This document shows positions 45,972 through 58,128 of a DNA stretch of 64,000 nt, piece after piece; positions within the stretch are counted from its first letter, which is position 1; the number at the start of each line of letters is the position of its first letter. Under the pieces are notes generated by a model. The model saw only the letters and a list, made by a program, of their open reading frames with translations. It had not been told where the DNA came from and searched no databases. The position numbers and the translations under genes were made by a program. Source of the stretch: Piezodorus guildinii (lineage: Eukaryota; Arthropoda; Insecta; Hemiptera; Pentatomidae); NCBI GenBank assembly GCA_023052935.1, contig CM041292.1, positions 90,751,169 through 90,815,168 of the forward strand, in the 5' to 3' direction.

Positions 45972-46914
45972 TTAAAAAAAAAAAATCTGGTGCGGGCAAC
46001 ACACCACTTTCACTTACCTCTGTTATTTTAAATTTATTGAAGAATTTTCCAATACGGCTAGAGATAAAAATGAGTGAAACCATTAAAGAATTAATTAAAT
46101 TAAATTAATATAGAAACGAGTGTTATATTAAAAAATCTATTATATTATTATCTAAAATAATCAGTTAGTTTTATCGGCTTTTCATCACTCTTTATAAACT
46201 TTTACAAGCTTGTGTATAAGATAATATTTTTTCTAAAATCTTTAGCTTTCCAACGGTATATTATACGTCTATATTACTGTTTTTTATGTTCAAAAACCTT
46301 AAATTGCATTAAAAAAATATTTTTTTCAGTTTTCTCCTTTACTTGTCTATCAAATTCGCTCAACTTGCATATTTAGCTGTTAATTATCTGAACTAACAAG
46401 ATACTATATTATTTTTATAGAATCTACAGAATTAAAGGTACCTTAGAGGAAGAAAATTTAAAATATTGGCATTTAACCCCTGTCATACTATTTCAATCAG
46501 AATGAAACCTACATGATATTAAAGCCCATTAAATTTTACATGGATATAGCAAGTTTAATCAAAATTGTTAGATCCGTCTTTTAAAAAAATTGTAGAAAGG
46601 TCCAAAATTCATTGTATAAAGTTGATTTTCCGGTCAGCTGATTTTGACGAAAAAGATTCTGTAACATCTCGGGCGTATAGTTGTCTTAAATATGAAATTT
46701 CAGTTTTATAGAACTTTTAGTTTTCGTCCAGGAGTTACCACACACACACACACAGAACACACAACACACACACACACACTGACCTTTTTGCAGGACTTGG
46801 TTATTTGGACTCAGAGGACTCTAAAATCTGTATTTCCATTGAAAACTGGAATTGAAAAATTTTCACGATCGCAATACTTTCCCTTACTTTTATATAGTAA
46901 GTGAAAGTAAAAAA
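45972..46914 (+). repeat. R1 repeat, copy d (full length)
   Basis: Head TCTGGTGCGGGCAACACACC and CTTTCACTTACCTCTG; landmarks CTTTCCAACGGTATATTATA, GGTACCTTAGAGGAAG, TCTCGGGCGTATAG, CA tract (46739-46779), GCAGGACTTGGTTATTTGG, CACGATCGCAATACTTTCCC; end ATATAGTAAGTGAAAGTAAA. Close to copy a over its whole length. Confidence 0.82.
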
Positions 46915-46919
46915 TGAAG

Positions 46920-48165
46920 GTAAATTTGAATTAACCCCCAAGATATATTCTTCATGAAGATCATATTCTAAACTCCCAAGTGCCAGTGCAGTGGTAGAAT
47001 GGGCTACATTCTGTCAGAACTGTCTTCCCAGGAAATTCGCAATCTTTCTCTAGGTCACCTATCATCCTTATGTGTCTTGTATGCCTGACGATTCAGCTTT
47101 ACTTTTATAAGGTGCAGGTTTGAAGAGATAGGGTCTGGAACACCGCTATGCTTACTGGCCTTGAAGTCAAACTGGCTGAGTCCATCCCAGATGAGCAAAA
47201 CCTAAGAAGGCCTGTTCTCATTCTCAGGGCATAATGGCTTTAAACTGAGGAAGAGAATTATTTTATGTGTCTTAGCATTACTGTTTGGCTTCATTAAATA
47301 ATAAATATCATTCATGACTTTTTTTTCCTTTACTTAATAGATCGTTTACTTTCGGGAGTAACACATTTGTGTGCAACATTAGCTGCTTTAGTACAACAAT
47401 AGTTAATGCTTAGCTTATATCCCTAAATATATCAAATAAGCATTAAAATAATGCCATATAATAAGTTATGTAATAGTATTTGTTACATAATTTTTAAGAA
47501 ACATTATATATTTGCTTACGACAGCATTAAATAAACCACATTCATAAGTTGAAAAAAATATCACAGAAAAATTGGTTGATAAATTTTTTTTTCGTAATGC
47601 TCATTAAATTTTATGTTTCTCTCTAAACTATGTTATATTCACTGTTGCTTAATTTAAGGTAACTGAAATTGCTTACCACTTTTAATGTGTAATCACTAAT
47701 AACAAATGTATATCAAGTGTGCATGGGCAAGTATAAAAGGAAAGATAGGTATATGAAAAATATGAATATAAAAGGTGATTTTTATTTTTATTCCATATTG
47801 ATGTTAAAAGGATCAGCTGAATAAACAGCAGAGTGCTAAAAAAAAAAAAAAAAATAAAATAATGGAGCCATAATTACAGATGTATTACTTACCTTAACAA
47901 ACAATACAGTGTTACATAAAACATCTGCAATTGCAATACACTGCCAGGAAAAAGAATTTGAATAGTTTGGTATTTTGAATTTTGGATATATTGTTTGTTC
48001 TTATGGATGTGTAAAAGATAGGTTTCTTGAATTGGTAGATTTTACCTAAATAAACTGAAATGGTGGGGTAATCGGGTGATAAGTAATAGAATTAAAAAGA
48101 CTAATAATGTATGTTCTATGTAATACTGTCATTGGAAAAAATAAAGTTAAAAAAAAAGGTAAACA
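46920..48165. other. Interval without recognised genes
   Basis: A mixed-composition block at 46960-47240 looks like decayed transposon DNA but I could not assign it. The rest is AT-rich, with an A-run at 47838-47856. Confidence 0.45.
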
Positions 48166-48174
48166 AATACACCT

Positions 48175-48530
48175 AAGCAGAGTTACTGCTTGTGAAATGT
48201 GGAATCTTTGAACAGTGGTTGGCCGAAATAGAAGGGAATGAAAAGCTCAGATAAGACCTAGGAACTGTCTCACTGAAGGATTTTCAAAAGAAAAGACAGT
48301 TGAGATGGTTTGTTCTTCTGTTTCAAATAGATGAAGACCATGACCTGCACAAATTCATGGAAATCAGAGCTGTAGGAAAGCGTCCAAGAAGAAGACCAAG
48401 AATAACATAGCTGGATTACATCTCCTAGAGCAGAAAAGAGTTATCCATATATTAGGACATGAAGACCCTTAGCTCTAGATTCGGGATACATGGATTGAGT
48501 TACATAAGGGCTGAAACGCAAAAAAAAAAG
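48175..48530 (+). pseudogene. LINE reverse transcriptase C-terminal tail (relic)
   Basis: Codons give RVTACEMWNL, a stop, TVVGRNRRE and NCLTEGFSKEK. In the next frame they give RQLRWFVLLFQIDEDHDLHK, FMEIRAVGKRPRRRPRIT, a stop and LDYIS, then KTLSSRFGIHGL. The order EMW..R, then QLRWFGH-RMDED, then GKRPRGRPR-TWLDYI is the C-terminal tail of RTE/CR1-group LINEs. Several stops and a frameshift mean it is dead. The RT core is not present upstream. Confidence 0.65.
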
Positions 48531-48534
48531 GAAG

Positions 48535-48980
48535 AAGTTATGGATAATTTGGTACTTAATTGTTACAAAATAAAATTATTCGATAAAAAGAAACAAACAA
48601 ATAAACATTGTATATATTTAAATTATATTGATTTAATTAAACTATTGAATAGAGAAGAATTCCACCAATAGAAAAAAACAAAAACAGATTAGTCACCCCT
48701 ACTAACAAATTCTTCCATTGTGGTCCAAGCAGTGCTTTGGTGCAGACGTCCGCTCATTGGTCTTAAGTTGCAATGAGCTCTCTTTCATGTTCTCCATGGC
48801 CTATTCTGAGAATGCTTAGACTTATTGCATCCTCATAGCTCTCTAACACTTCTTTATGTTGGTTAAGAGCCATTGTAACAAATCCTGTTTGTTCATTATT
48901 TTTAATACTGTCCATTCATGTCCTTACCCAATAATGCAATAAAGTATTGCCATTTATTGTTATCCCAATGTTTACAGAAA
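48535..48980. other. Interval without recognised genes
   Basis: No domain or repeat partner recognised. Confidence 0.45.
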
Positions 48981-48984
48981 TTGG

Positions 48985-49220
48985 TATTTTTTTAAATTAT
49001 TTTTATTTTGTTGTTGTTTGTTTTGTTCACCCCTACCTTCTCTTTGAAGGCTTTATGGGAGTTTCTTGGGCCAGGAGGTGGAGACGGGATTGCCAAGATA
49101 AAAGCCACCCAGCACCGAGATGAGAACTTATAATTATTTGGTCTCAAGTTTTGGTCATCTATAGTTGCTAGGATCAACGTTCAAAGCAACGCGGGCTAAC
49201 CCACTCAGCCACCCCGCCTC
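48985..49220 (-). repeat. SINE-3-like repeat with a tRNA-type head
   Basis: On the minus strand, from 49220, GGCGGGGTGGCTGAGTGGGT is a near-perfect polymerase III A box in a Ser/Leu-tRNA-like head, followed by GTTAGCCCGCG and GAACGTTGATCC (weak B box). The body has CTTGAGACC, CATCTCGGTGCTGGGTGGC and ends in an A-rich tail (AACAACAAAATAAAAATAA). Only one copy is in the window, so family status is inferred. Confidence 0.5.
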
Positions 49221-49224
49221 CAAA

Positions 49225-49795
49225 ATGGTATACTGTAGCGGCACCCAGGCAGTTACAGACAATGGTTATCCCACCAAAAATTCCTTCAACGGGCTTCCTC
49301 AGGATTTTTCCCCTTACTAATTCTATTAAAACCTTTCTATCCTATTCTCATTGGCTCAAAACCACTCTTGCATTTCCTTTGTGTTGCTGTTTCTTGATAT
49401 AGTTTCTATTGGGAATAAAATTAAAACATCTTATGAATTGTTTCATAAGATTCATCTTTGGAGTCTGCAGATGTGACCATAGTGAATATCGATTCAAAAT
49501 GACTCTATCCTTCTCTATGACACAAATATTTCAAAGAATCTTACCTATTCCAAACTCTACAAAATATCTCTGAATCTTTCCATATAACCTCACCCTCTGT
49601 TTTGTTAACTACTCATTAAACACCAGGACACAATCACTCAATATTTATAATTTATCATAGAGAACTTCTTAAACAAATTATTTCTTGTTCCTACCACATC
49701 CTTTTAGAATTTTTTTACCTTTCTGTTGCTCTTAAGCTGCCTACTCGTCTTCATTCAAGCATCAAATTTTTATTCATCTACTTTTTTTTATTTTA
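49225..49795. other. Interval without recognised genes
   Basis: C/T-rich on the plus strand but with no frame or repeat match that I recognise. Confidence 0.4.
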
Positions 49796-49799
49796 ATAT

Positions 49800-50310
49800 A
49801 TTTTTTAATTAAATTTACAATTGTATATTATAATACAACAAGTAAATATACTGCTAAATGATAGTGTATGAAAAGCATAAAGAGAAACTACCCATCGGGA
49901 GCACTCTATTAGTCAGTCTAAACAAAAAGGTCTCAAGGTGAACTTCTCTTCGGACGCCTTGGTGGATTATCAGGAATTGAAGAGGAAGCAAGGATTAAAA
50001 CTAATGGATTAGAGTGGGAATGGAGTTTTTCATGGAAGGAATGATACCTGGCATGCGCCAAATCAGCAACATATGGAACATGGAGGTCTTTATGAATGAT
50101 TTTATTTGTGACAAAGTAGGGAGCATTGAGGATTTTCTGGAGGATTTTGAATTGTAAGGATTGGATGGCTTAGCAGAGCCCCAAAGCTCATCTCCATGGG
50201 TCCAGATAGGCCTTATGATTGTCTTGAGCGTTTCGTAGTTAAATGGAAGGCTAGAGCGTCTGTCCAGTAAATGTTGAAGTAACCAAAATCGGCGAGCAGT
50301 TTCTTGACTT
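49800..50310 (-). pseudogene. J2 jockey-like RT C-terminal copy (decayed)
   Basis: The minus-strand sequence has LLQHLLDRRSSLPF-like, IIRPIWTHGDELWGSAKPSN, NPQCSLLCHK (frameshifted NAPYFVTNK) and IPDNPPRRPKR blocks, then CTCCCGATGGGTAGTTTCTC in the 3' UTR and an A-rich end. It is the most diverged J2 copy, with several frameshifts. Confidence 0.78.
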
Positions 50311-50394
50311 TTCCGTCATGTATGTGGATTCCACTCAAAGGTGTTTGTCAAGCAGGAGTCCTATTGATTTACTTAAATCTCAAACTTCTATATT

Positions 50395-51060
50395 GAGTAA
50401 GGGAAAGTATTAGGATCATAGAAATTTTCCAATTTGAGTTTTTAAACAAAAGACACTAAAATGGGTGTGTCCAAATGACCAAGTCCCACAAAAAGGTTTT
50501 GTTTGTGTATGGTTAGTCTAGACAGGAAATGAAAATTCAAATAGAACCACAATATTATATTTGAGAAAGCTATATGGAATGTTTTCATGATTTTCTGTGA
50601 AACGGTTCTAATGATATTGATTAAATTCACTATATTGATGCAAAATTAAATGGGCTTTATTTCATGTAGGTTTTATTTTGATTAAAATAGTTTGACAGGC
50701 CTTAAAAGTCAATTTTCTAAAACATTTTCCTCTAAAGTACCTTCAATTTCGTGGATTGCATTTTTACTTGTTAGAATTGATTAAAAAATGGCTAAATGTA
50801 AAATATCTAAAAAATTTCATAACCAACTGAAGGAGAAAAGAGTAAAAATATTTTTCAAGGTTAGTTTTTTTTTGCAAATAACAATAGTAATATTGATTTA
50901 TAATATATGAATAGGAAAAAAATTAGATAAAAGTTATTAACTACAAGTTGTTGAAAGTAAGGAAGAATGGCGAAAAAGACATAAATGTAGGTGATTGTTT
51001 AGATAAAAAGTTCTCTTGTTATATTATCTAATCTGAAATAAATGTTTTGAATAAACAATA
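50395..51060 (-). repeat. R1 repeat, copy e (partial, inverted)
   Basis: The reverse complement shows the R1 end region: CAATACTTTCCC-like, AAAACTCAAATTGGAAAAT, GGACTTGGTCATTTGGAC, TTTTGCATCAATATAGTGAA and AAGGTACTTTAGAGG. The CA tract and the head with GTGCGGGC are not clear, so the copy is partial or strongly diverged. Confidence 0.55.
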
Positions 51061-51064
51061 TAGT

Positions 51065-52225
51065 TCTTTTTTTAACTTAAATTATATTTAAAACTTGATT
51101 TCAAGAGAATATTTAATTGAAAATCTTGTTTTGTGCCTTATCTTTTCATAACGATAATATACTATATAAAATATTAAAACTAATGTCTAAATTTTAGGGA
51201 TCCTTTGGCCATGTAGCTAGAGCATAAATTGTTCAAGCTAAAATGTTGTTTGAATCCCAGCTTCACCCAGACTATATCAAGCATTTAATTAAAAGGGGAA
51301 CTCATAGCTCCTCTTAGGTATATACAGTACATCAGCCTAATGGGGCTCACAAAAACAAGCTGTATAGCACTTCATTGGAAGACTTCATCTCTAGAAAAAT
51401 AATCATAATAAATCTGAATTATATAAAAAAAAGAACTGTAATACTTCTTCCTTTGAAGGGTCCTAGCTTCCTCCACCAGCAACCGCCAGGTTCCTCTATT
51501 GTGTGCTACAGCCATCCAGTTTTGCACCTTCATATAATGTAATACATAAAGTACCATTAAATTAGAAAAAGTAAAACTTATATTGTCAAATAAATAAATT
51601 TTAAATAACTCAAAAGAAAATAAATAAATTGAAAAACATGGATATTAAATCATTGTTGCAAGACAAATAAGATTGAGGATTTAAGTAACTTCTATATGTT
51701 TGTAAAGAATGTTTTCAGAAACAGACCAAGCATCTCCCTTAATTAAATACCCTCTGTAGTCTCTTAGTAATTTTCATTGAAATAAAATATTTTGGAATCG
51801 TTTTTGTATCATCACATTAAACTAACTGTTGATGTATCTTATGTGGAAAATGTTCTGAGTAGTGTTTAGTTTGTTCATTTTTTGTTAGCAGTTGTGTTAG
51901 TTGTATCTTATAAGCATTCTTAGTATCTGTTCAATAACGCCAAGGAGTATGAGTTCTTATCTAAAACATGAAATATATTGTTAGCAGAAAATATTACAGA
52001 GAGTAAATATTCTAAAAAATATTCTAAATTATTTGGTGTTAAGTGACAATTTTGAAATTAATTTTTAAAAACCAATAGCAAGACATAGACAAAATCATAA
52101 TGGCTCTAAAACATCTGCTTTGTATTATTTGCTCTAACCCTAAAACCAGATATGTCCTATGAAACTCAAATACAAAGAAAGGGTATCGACTATTGGATTT
52201 ATAAGTTCTTAATGCTGTATCAAAA
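51065..52225. other. AT-rich interval, nothing recognised
   Basis: No supported coding or repeat feature. Confidence 0.5.
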
Positions 52226-52231
52226 ATAAAT

Positions 52232-52302
52232 AAAGTCAACTTAAACATCGTGAAATAAAATCCTACTAAAAACATATATTTCATGATGTTTAAGTTGACT
52301 TT
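52232..52302. repeat. Inverted repeat, 26-bp arms
   Basis: AAAGTCAACTTAAACATCGT plus GAAATA at 52232-52257 is inverted at 52277-52302 with one mismatch around a 19-base loop. Beginning of a cluster of foldbacks. Confidence 0.8.
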
Positions 52303-52340
52303 ATTGCACTTATAGACTCATAAGAGTCTCTTTTTCAAGC

Positions 52341-52477
52341 GGCACCTTCTTTTTGATTTATTCAGTAGTACTGGACCTTAAAAAACAACATTCAGAAAAC
52401 ATAACAGAAAACATATGTTTTTTTAGGTCCTGTACAGAATCAATAAAAAAGAAGAGAATTTTGAGAGAAGGTGCACC
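52341..52477. repeat. Inverted repeat, roughly 50-60 bp arms
   Basis: GCACCTTCTTTTTGATTTATTC followed by GTACTGGACCTTAAAAAACA (to 52388) pairs with the inverted series TGTTTTTTTAGGTCC...GAATCAATAAAAAAGAAG...AGAAGGTGC (52416-52474). The right arm carries an additional 12-bp A/T/G segment. Likely a MITE-like foldback. Confidence 0.7.
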
Positions 52478-52489
52478 TAAAATGAGTTA

Positions 52490-52850
52490 TGATGTTACCA
52501 GATTTTTTTAAATTAATTAATTAATCACGGAAAACCAAGGAGTCTGAGATTATCCAAATGACTATCTCATCCATATGTATTCAGTGTTGGTATTGGTTGA
52601 CCAAATGCAATTGGGCAATCTTGCCTGTTAATGAAATTTTATAAATAAATAAACGTGTGGAACATTAGCCTAATGGAGGCTTCATAAAGAATTGTGTTGT
52701 AGTCTTTCAGGATATCACAACTGCTTGGATGTTTAATCTATGGATCATTTGCTTTGTAGAAAGAATTATAGATCCTCTTGACTCTAAAAAGCCACAAGTC
52801 ATGGATCTAGATTGATCTATAACTACCTTTAAACCTGAGTCGATCAGTAT
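52490..52850. other. Interval without recognised genes
   Basis: No supported feature. Confidence 0.45.
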
Positions 52851-52854
52851 GAAG

Positions 52855-53745
52855 GGTGTGGTAAGATTTGGACCAATTTGAACAATGATGGAGCTATGGA
52901 TAGTTTGTCATGCCTACTTTTCAATCTGGCACTGGAAAAGGTGATCAGGAATTCAGATGTAGAGAGAAATGACACTATATTAAATAAATCTACACAAATC
53001 CTGGCCTACGTGGATGATGTGAATATTATTGCCTGATCACAGAGAGATTTAAAGTGTGCCTTCCTTGCATTAGAAGCTGCAGGATGAAATATGGGTCTGA
53101 CAATAAGCGTTTGGAGAGCACCCATTGAAAGTGTTAAACACTATGATCTTTAGTGTGTGCGGATAACAGATCCAGCCCAGAGGTACAGAGGCGTATCACG
53201 GCAGCAAACAGATGCTATTTTCCTCTGGCAAAAACATTGAGAAGCCATTTGTTATCAAAGAAAAGAAAAATCTGTTTATATAAAACACCGATCCGGCTGG
53301 TACTAACATACACCTCCGAAAAATGGTTCTTATCACCTACCGACTCCAATTGCCTACAGGTTTTTGAAAGAAAAATCTTGAGATGGATGTTTGGCCTGGT
53401 GAAGGATGGAAAGGAATACCGACCCAGGCACAAACAGAACTGTAACAACTATATCAAGAGCCGGACATAGTACAATTCATCAGAATTTTAAGACTGCGGT
53501 GGGCTGGTCATATTGTGAGAATGTATGGTGACTCACAAATAAAAAAACTATTATTTGGGTATGTAGATAGAAGTAGGAAAAGGGGACATCCATGACTAGG
53601 ATGGGTGGACAAGGTCAAGGAAGACGCCTATAAACTGGTGGGTACCAGAGCTTAGCCAGACCCTGGCCCAGGACAAAGAAGAATGAGGCGACGACTAGAC
53701 AGGGCGAAGACCCAAACCGGGTTGTATAGCCCGTGATGATGATGA
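52855..53745 (+). pseudogene. LINE reverse transcriptase relic with YVDD box
   Basis: One frame reads DSLSCLLFNLALEKVIRNSD, then ILAYVDDVNIIA (catalytic box near 53007-53018) and a stop, then AFLALEAAG. A gap removes the next segment. It resumes with PEVQRRITAANRCYFPLAK, KICLYKTPIRLVLTYTSEKW, FERKILRWMFG, and in another frame IVQFIRILRLRWAGHIVRMY, KKLLFGYVDRSRKRGHP and GWVDKVKEDAYKLVG. The end is an ATG triplet tail at 53737-53750. Order and motifs fit an RTE/CR1-like LINE common in insects. Multiple stops and frameshifts: dead. Confidence 0.8.
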
Positions 53746-53754
53746 TGATGGATA

Positions 53755-55640
53755 GCCCGCTCCCAAACCTTGGAAACCAAGGTTCATAAAAGCAAGAGTT
53801 TGGGTGACTCCTCCAAGCTGTGCTCCTAGATGTGGTATAAATGCTTGCAAGTAAGCTACTAATTGGGGTCAGAAAAATTATTTCTTATTTTCACAATCTG
53901 CTGCTTATCTGTATTCATTTCATTTGTATTGTTTTTCTTAAAATCGGCCTCTTCAAACTAATATTTATGTTTTTTTTAATCAGTTTTTGTTAATTAGTTG
54001 CCCATTTATATGTATTTTTGGTTTTATTTTATTTCTTGTAATGTTTTTAATTAATAATAAGTTTTTAAAAAATGTGTCAACTATTACTTTTTTAGTTAAA
54101 CTATCATACAGAATAATCACAGATAAAGCAGTAATAATTTAAGGACTCTTTAAAGGCAAGCCATGTTCAGGACAACTTATTTTTCATTCTGTCAGCACCA
54201 AACAATATTGGCTTTGTATAAAATAAATCTTTTAATTTAAGAAGTCTGATTTTAATTTAATCCCAGTCTTATTTTTTAGTGTAAATTACAATTTTTGTAG
54301 GGTTTACATTGACCTTAAAGGACATTCTACAGCTTCTGTTTTATGTAACAACTTCTGACCTATTCACTTTTTTTCTGAAGCAACATTTCACTTTTTTACC
54401 CACATGTATCTAATCCATCACTTCAGCTGTTCTTACATATTTTTGACACCGCTTTGAAAACTTCCCAACTCCAAGCCTTTCTCTTCGCAACCCATCAGAA
54501 CCACGAAATATTTTTTTATCTGTAACTTCAATGAGCTACATATGATATCATTTAACGATAGCTCTTTTTTTATTTTGTTTTACATATCTCCTATTTGACT
54601 ATTCTTTAAATAAAAGCATAATTTAGGTATATTGTAGGTTAGTTGAACAGGTCAAACAACAGACAGGGCCAACAGGTGGAGACTTTGAGAGGAAGGCTTG
54701 ACCTGTTAACAGGTTGCTGTGCTAACTATGTATGTATGTACTAGTTTAGTTATTTATGTACATAAGTTAGTTATTTATTAAGTATCATATGTTGTTTTAT
54801 ACATATTTTTTATAATAGTATCATTTAGTAGTCCAGAGTTTTATAGAACTTTACTTACTACTAAAGAGGTTTAGAGTCTTTACTTCATTCTCCTTTAGAA
54901 AATTTATTTTATCTTATTTATGATTGGCCAAAATTTCATTAATGTTGGGCATTGTTAACAAAAACCGTAAATCTCAATATAAAAAAAACTTGTACCTCTG
55001 CAACTACACAGGATCTCAGGTGAACTACCCTTAATTTACTCTAATTTAATCAAATTTACAGGATATCTTATCTTAAATAGTTTATTTTGATTGGAATATC
55101 ATTAATACAAAATTTTATCCTCCTATACCATTGTACTGCCAAACCAAGGTATTACTCAAATTTATAACTTTTCACTGATCTTACTTGCTTAAATACATGT
55201 GAAAACCTTTCCCACATCCATAAAAAAACAACACAATATTATTGTATTCATCCATAAAAAACAAAAAAAACATACAATATTATTGTATTCATTCTCTGCT
55301 TTTGTTTGATATGGCATTCATTCATGTTATTAATATATTGAAAAAAATAATTTATTTTTTGATGACTATGATAATGGAGGAAAGATTTTAAATAATGCTA
55401 AACAATCCAATCCAAGATTTGGGCCAGAATGCATCCAATGAAGGCATGTAAAACAGCATCTATTGTGGAGATAAAAATAATTATTATTTTTGTACTTTAA
55501 TAGTAGAAGGTATATTGTATTTCTTATTTTTGTTCAATTAATTGGTCAAAAATAAATTGTCTTGATTTCAAATTAAGATATTGTTATCAAAACACTATTG
55601 TGTTTCAATAGAAAATAAATTTATTGCAGGAAAATTAGTT
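53755..55640. other. Long interval without genes; SINE-1 tail fragment
   Basis: Mostly AT-rich. A short SINE-1 3'-end relic (AACTTGTACCTCTGCAACTA, minus strand) lies at about 54985-55020, and an imperfect direct duplication AACAATATTATTGTATTCAT occurs at 55230-55250 and 55272-55292. Confidence 0.45.
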
Positions 55641-55644
55641 CATA

Positions 55645-56027
55645 ATTGAGACGTTGATTTCCAAAAGGTACTATATCCATTCTGGGGAATTTTACATCGA
55701 AAATCTCTTATTACTATATTATTAAACCAGCTAATTTGATTCTTTTCGCATTAAAATCTAGAATTATTTTTTTACTTTATTAATAAAACCATATTAAAGT
55801 TATGAAATGAAATTTTCTGTTATAATTTGGAATGAAACTAAATGTGTAATAAGTATCTTAAGAAATTAATATAATTTCTAAATCACGTTATCAAAGAACA
55901 TGAGTGTTCATTAAATACAATCATATTTAAGATTTAGATAAAACTAAATGAGGAGAATGTAAATATGTAAAAATATCAATTTCGTGAAAAATGTCCTTTA
56001 GTACCTTTTGGAAATTAACGTCTCCAT
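55645..56027. mobile_element. R2 element B: 383-bp TIR element
   Basis: Left end ATTGAGACGTTGATTTCC then AAAAGGTACTATATCC; right end (inverted) the same motifs at 55997-56027. Terminal inverted repeats are about 30 bp. It has no coding capacity and is a short relative of element A at 24.9 kb. Typical MITE size. Confidence 0.75.
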
Positions 56028-56039
56028 TGTTGATATATT

Positions 56040-58125
56040 AACATTGTACTTCCTTCTTAAGAAATTATCGTATCAAAGTTGTTAATAGTAGTTAGGGTTA
56101 GGGTTTGGTTCACTGAATTAATATTAATTAACGAAATCGAAGGGAATGGGAATGATGAGAACCTGAAATAATAACAATTTAAAAAAAAACAGTTGTCTAT
56201 AATTGTTGATAACGATTCCAAATTGCAGTAAAGATTTAATTTTATCTATGTATTATTTTAAAATTGTATTATTCTATTATTCTACATTTATTGTATGATT
56301 CTATTTTTATTGTTTTATTCTTATTAATTGTATTATTTTGTATATATTGTATTACATTATTATATATTACCCTTTTTTCTGTTTATTCGGGATATATTGT
56401 TTATTCTCTTCAAAATGGATGTAGCTGCCCTTCAATAAATAAATAAAATATTTGATGTTTGCTCGACCGCAAGTACAACGGTACAAAATTAACAGTTTAC
56501 TTCTTAGCAGTTGTTGAAAAGTTGAACCATTACAATTTACATGATGTGCTTCTGAATACTCAAGAACGAACCACTGCACTATTACTTGATGTCAGAGGGT
56601 TGTCGAGAGATGTGCTGTTACTTGATAAGGGTAGGATGATGAATGCCTTTATCATCGGGAAGTGTTGCCAGAAACGTGTCGCTTATGTTTTACCTAGGCT
56701 CATTTTATTAATGGACGCATTTCTAAAGATAGAATCATGTAATAGAATTAATCCTCATACCTGAAGAACATTTTAAAGAGCCTTTCACTTTTTGCTGCCC
56801 GGCTCTGCCTCTATGCATCGTCTGCATCGTTTACGCAACTATAGAACCTAAGTAGAAGAAATATATACATTTTAAGATTATCAGTCCGAGGATCACGTCA
56901 CTAAAGTGGGTTACCGATCCGAGTGTGGTCATAAAGATATTTTATAGGTTTACTTTAGAGGATTGCACTAGGAAGTTGGACATAAACTAGCCGTTCGTTG
57001 GGATTAGCATCCTTAAATGGCCGAAGCAGGTTTGCAAATATCTATCAATTGGTTTTTTTCCGTAATCAGTATTAATAAATCGGTAAATTTTATTTCATCA
57101 ATGTCAAAGGTAGAAAATACCTCCGATCCTTCTGATTCAAAAATTGTGGACCAGTGTTTTAAAAATTAATGACCAAATTCGATTTCACGTTTTCATGTCG
57201 ACTTTTAGTTAATCACAACACCTTCAACCGTTGTTCTTATTTCTTGGGAGATTTTCCGTGAATGTGCAGGTTCGTACCCATTCAATTTTATTATACCCTT
57301 CCTTTCTTTTTCTTTTTTTCGTAACACCATGTTTGTTCATATAATTTCAATAAGATATTTTGATATAATTTGAATGGCATTCTTATTCTCAGTTGCATTA
57401 TAAGATGTTGCTATCTTCTTTCCTTTTGTTGACTCATATCAGGTTATTTCTAGATACTGGGGCACAACGTATTTTGGATTACCTCTCTGGATTGTTTTTC
57501 TATAACAATAATAATTTAGTCCGCAAGCACAGATTATTGCCACCTCACAAGTGCTGGTGATAGTATTATCATATTCCATTGTGTGCTTGGCTTATAAATG
57601 CAGTATGTATGTTTCGTGATACCAAATCAAATCCGGCTTGTGTCCTTTAAGAATAATCTGATCTCAATTAAATCTCGCAGACATCCACCAGAATTGGTTC
57701 GATGAAAGTATTGGAAACCCAAAATTTAAGATTTATAAATTATTTTGGGGATTTAAGTGTCCATGAAAACAAAACGATTGTCAAAATCTGTTAGTTGTTC
57801 ATTTATTGAGGCCATGGTGTTTGAACCTTTATGAATTCTGCTTTAAGACTGAGCAGAATCGGCCACTTCGGAACATCCCTAGACTCCTAGTTTTTTTTTC
57901 TTTTTCCTTATTTTCTGAATTAGTCACACTGGCGGATCATCATACTGCTCAAGTTAACATGTCGTTCGGTCTATTGTACCGTTGTTCATACAAGGAGCCC
58001 TTCATTGAAATAAATCGTTTCCATATTAATACATCTCACTCCAATGTAGTGGAAGCTTCGTGGGGGCTTCGGCTCATAGTAATGGACTTAAATTGTGGTT
58101 CTCGTCGTATCTTGGCATCAATGTG
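56040..58125. other. Long interval without supported genes
   Basis: A frame at 56459-56764 (101 codons, LLDVRGLSRDVLLLDKGRMM) is unusually open and not AT-driven but has no domain that I recognise. DNA just upstream of the LINE endonuclease piece (57700-58125, minus) may be its decayed continuation. Confidence 0.35.
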
Positions 58126-58128
58126 ATC

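Noticed and set aside
53737..53750. ATG-triplet array as an independent microsatellite
   Set aside because: It lies exactly at the 3' end of the LINE relic and is better explained as that element's tail.
56094..56112. GTTAGGGTTAGGGTTTGG, telomere-like repeats
   Set aside because: Only two to three units of TTAGGG. Arthropod telomeres are usually TTAGG, and this short run is expected by chance or from decay. Not called as an interstitial telomere.
57465..57590. FLDTGAQ motif resembling a retroviral-type protease
   Set aside because: The frame is only about 40 codons, nothing protease-like follows, and neighbouring DNA belongs to a minus-strand LINE region. The motif is too short to support an LTR element.
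57806..58126. Plus-strand 106-codon frame
   Set aside because: It overlaps and continues from the minus-strand LINE endonuclease piece and shows no domain of its own.
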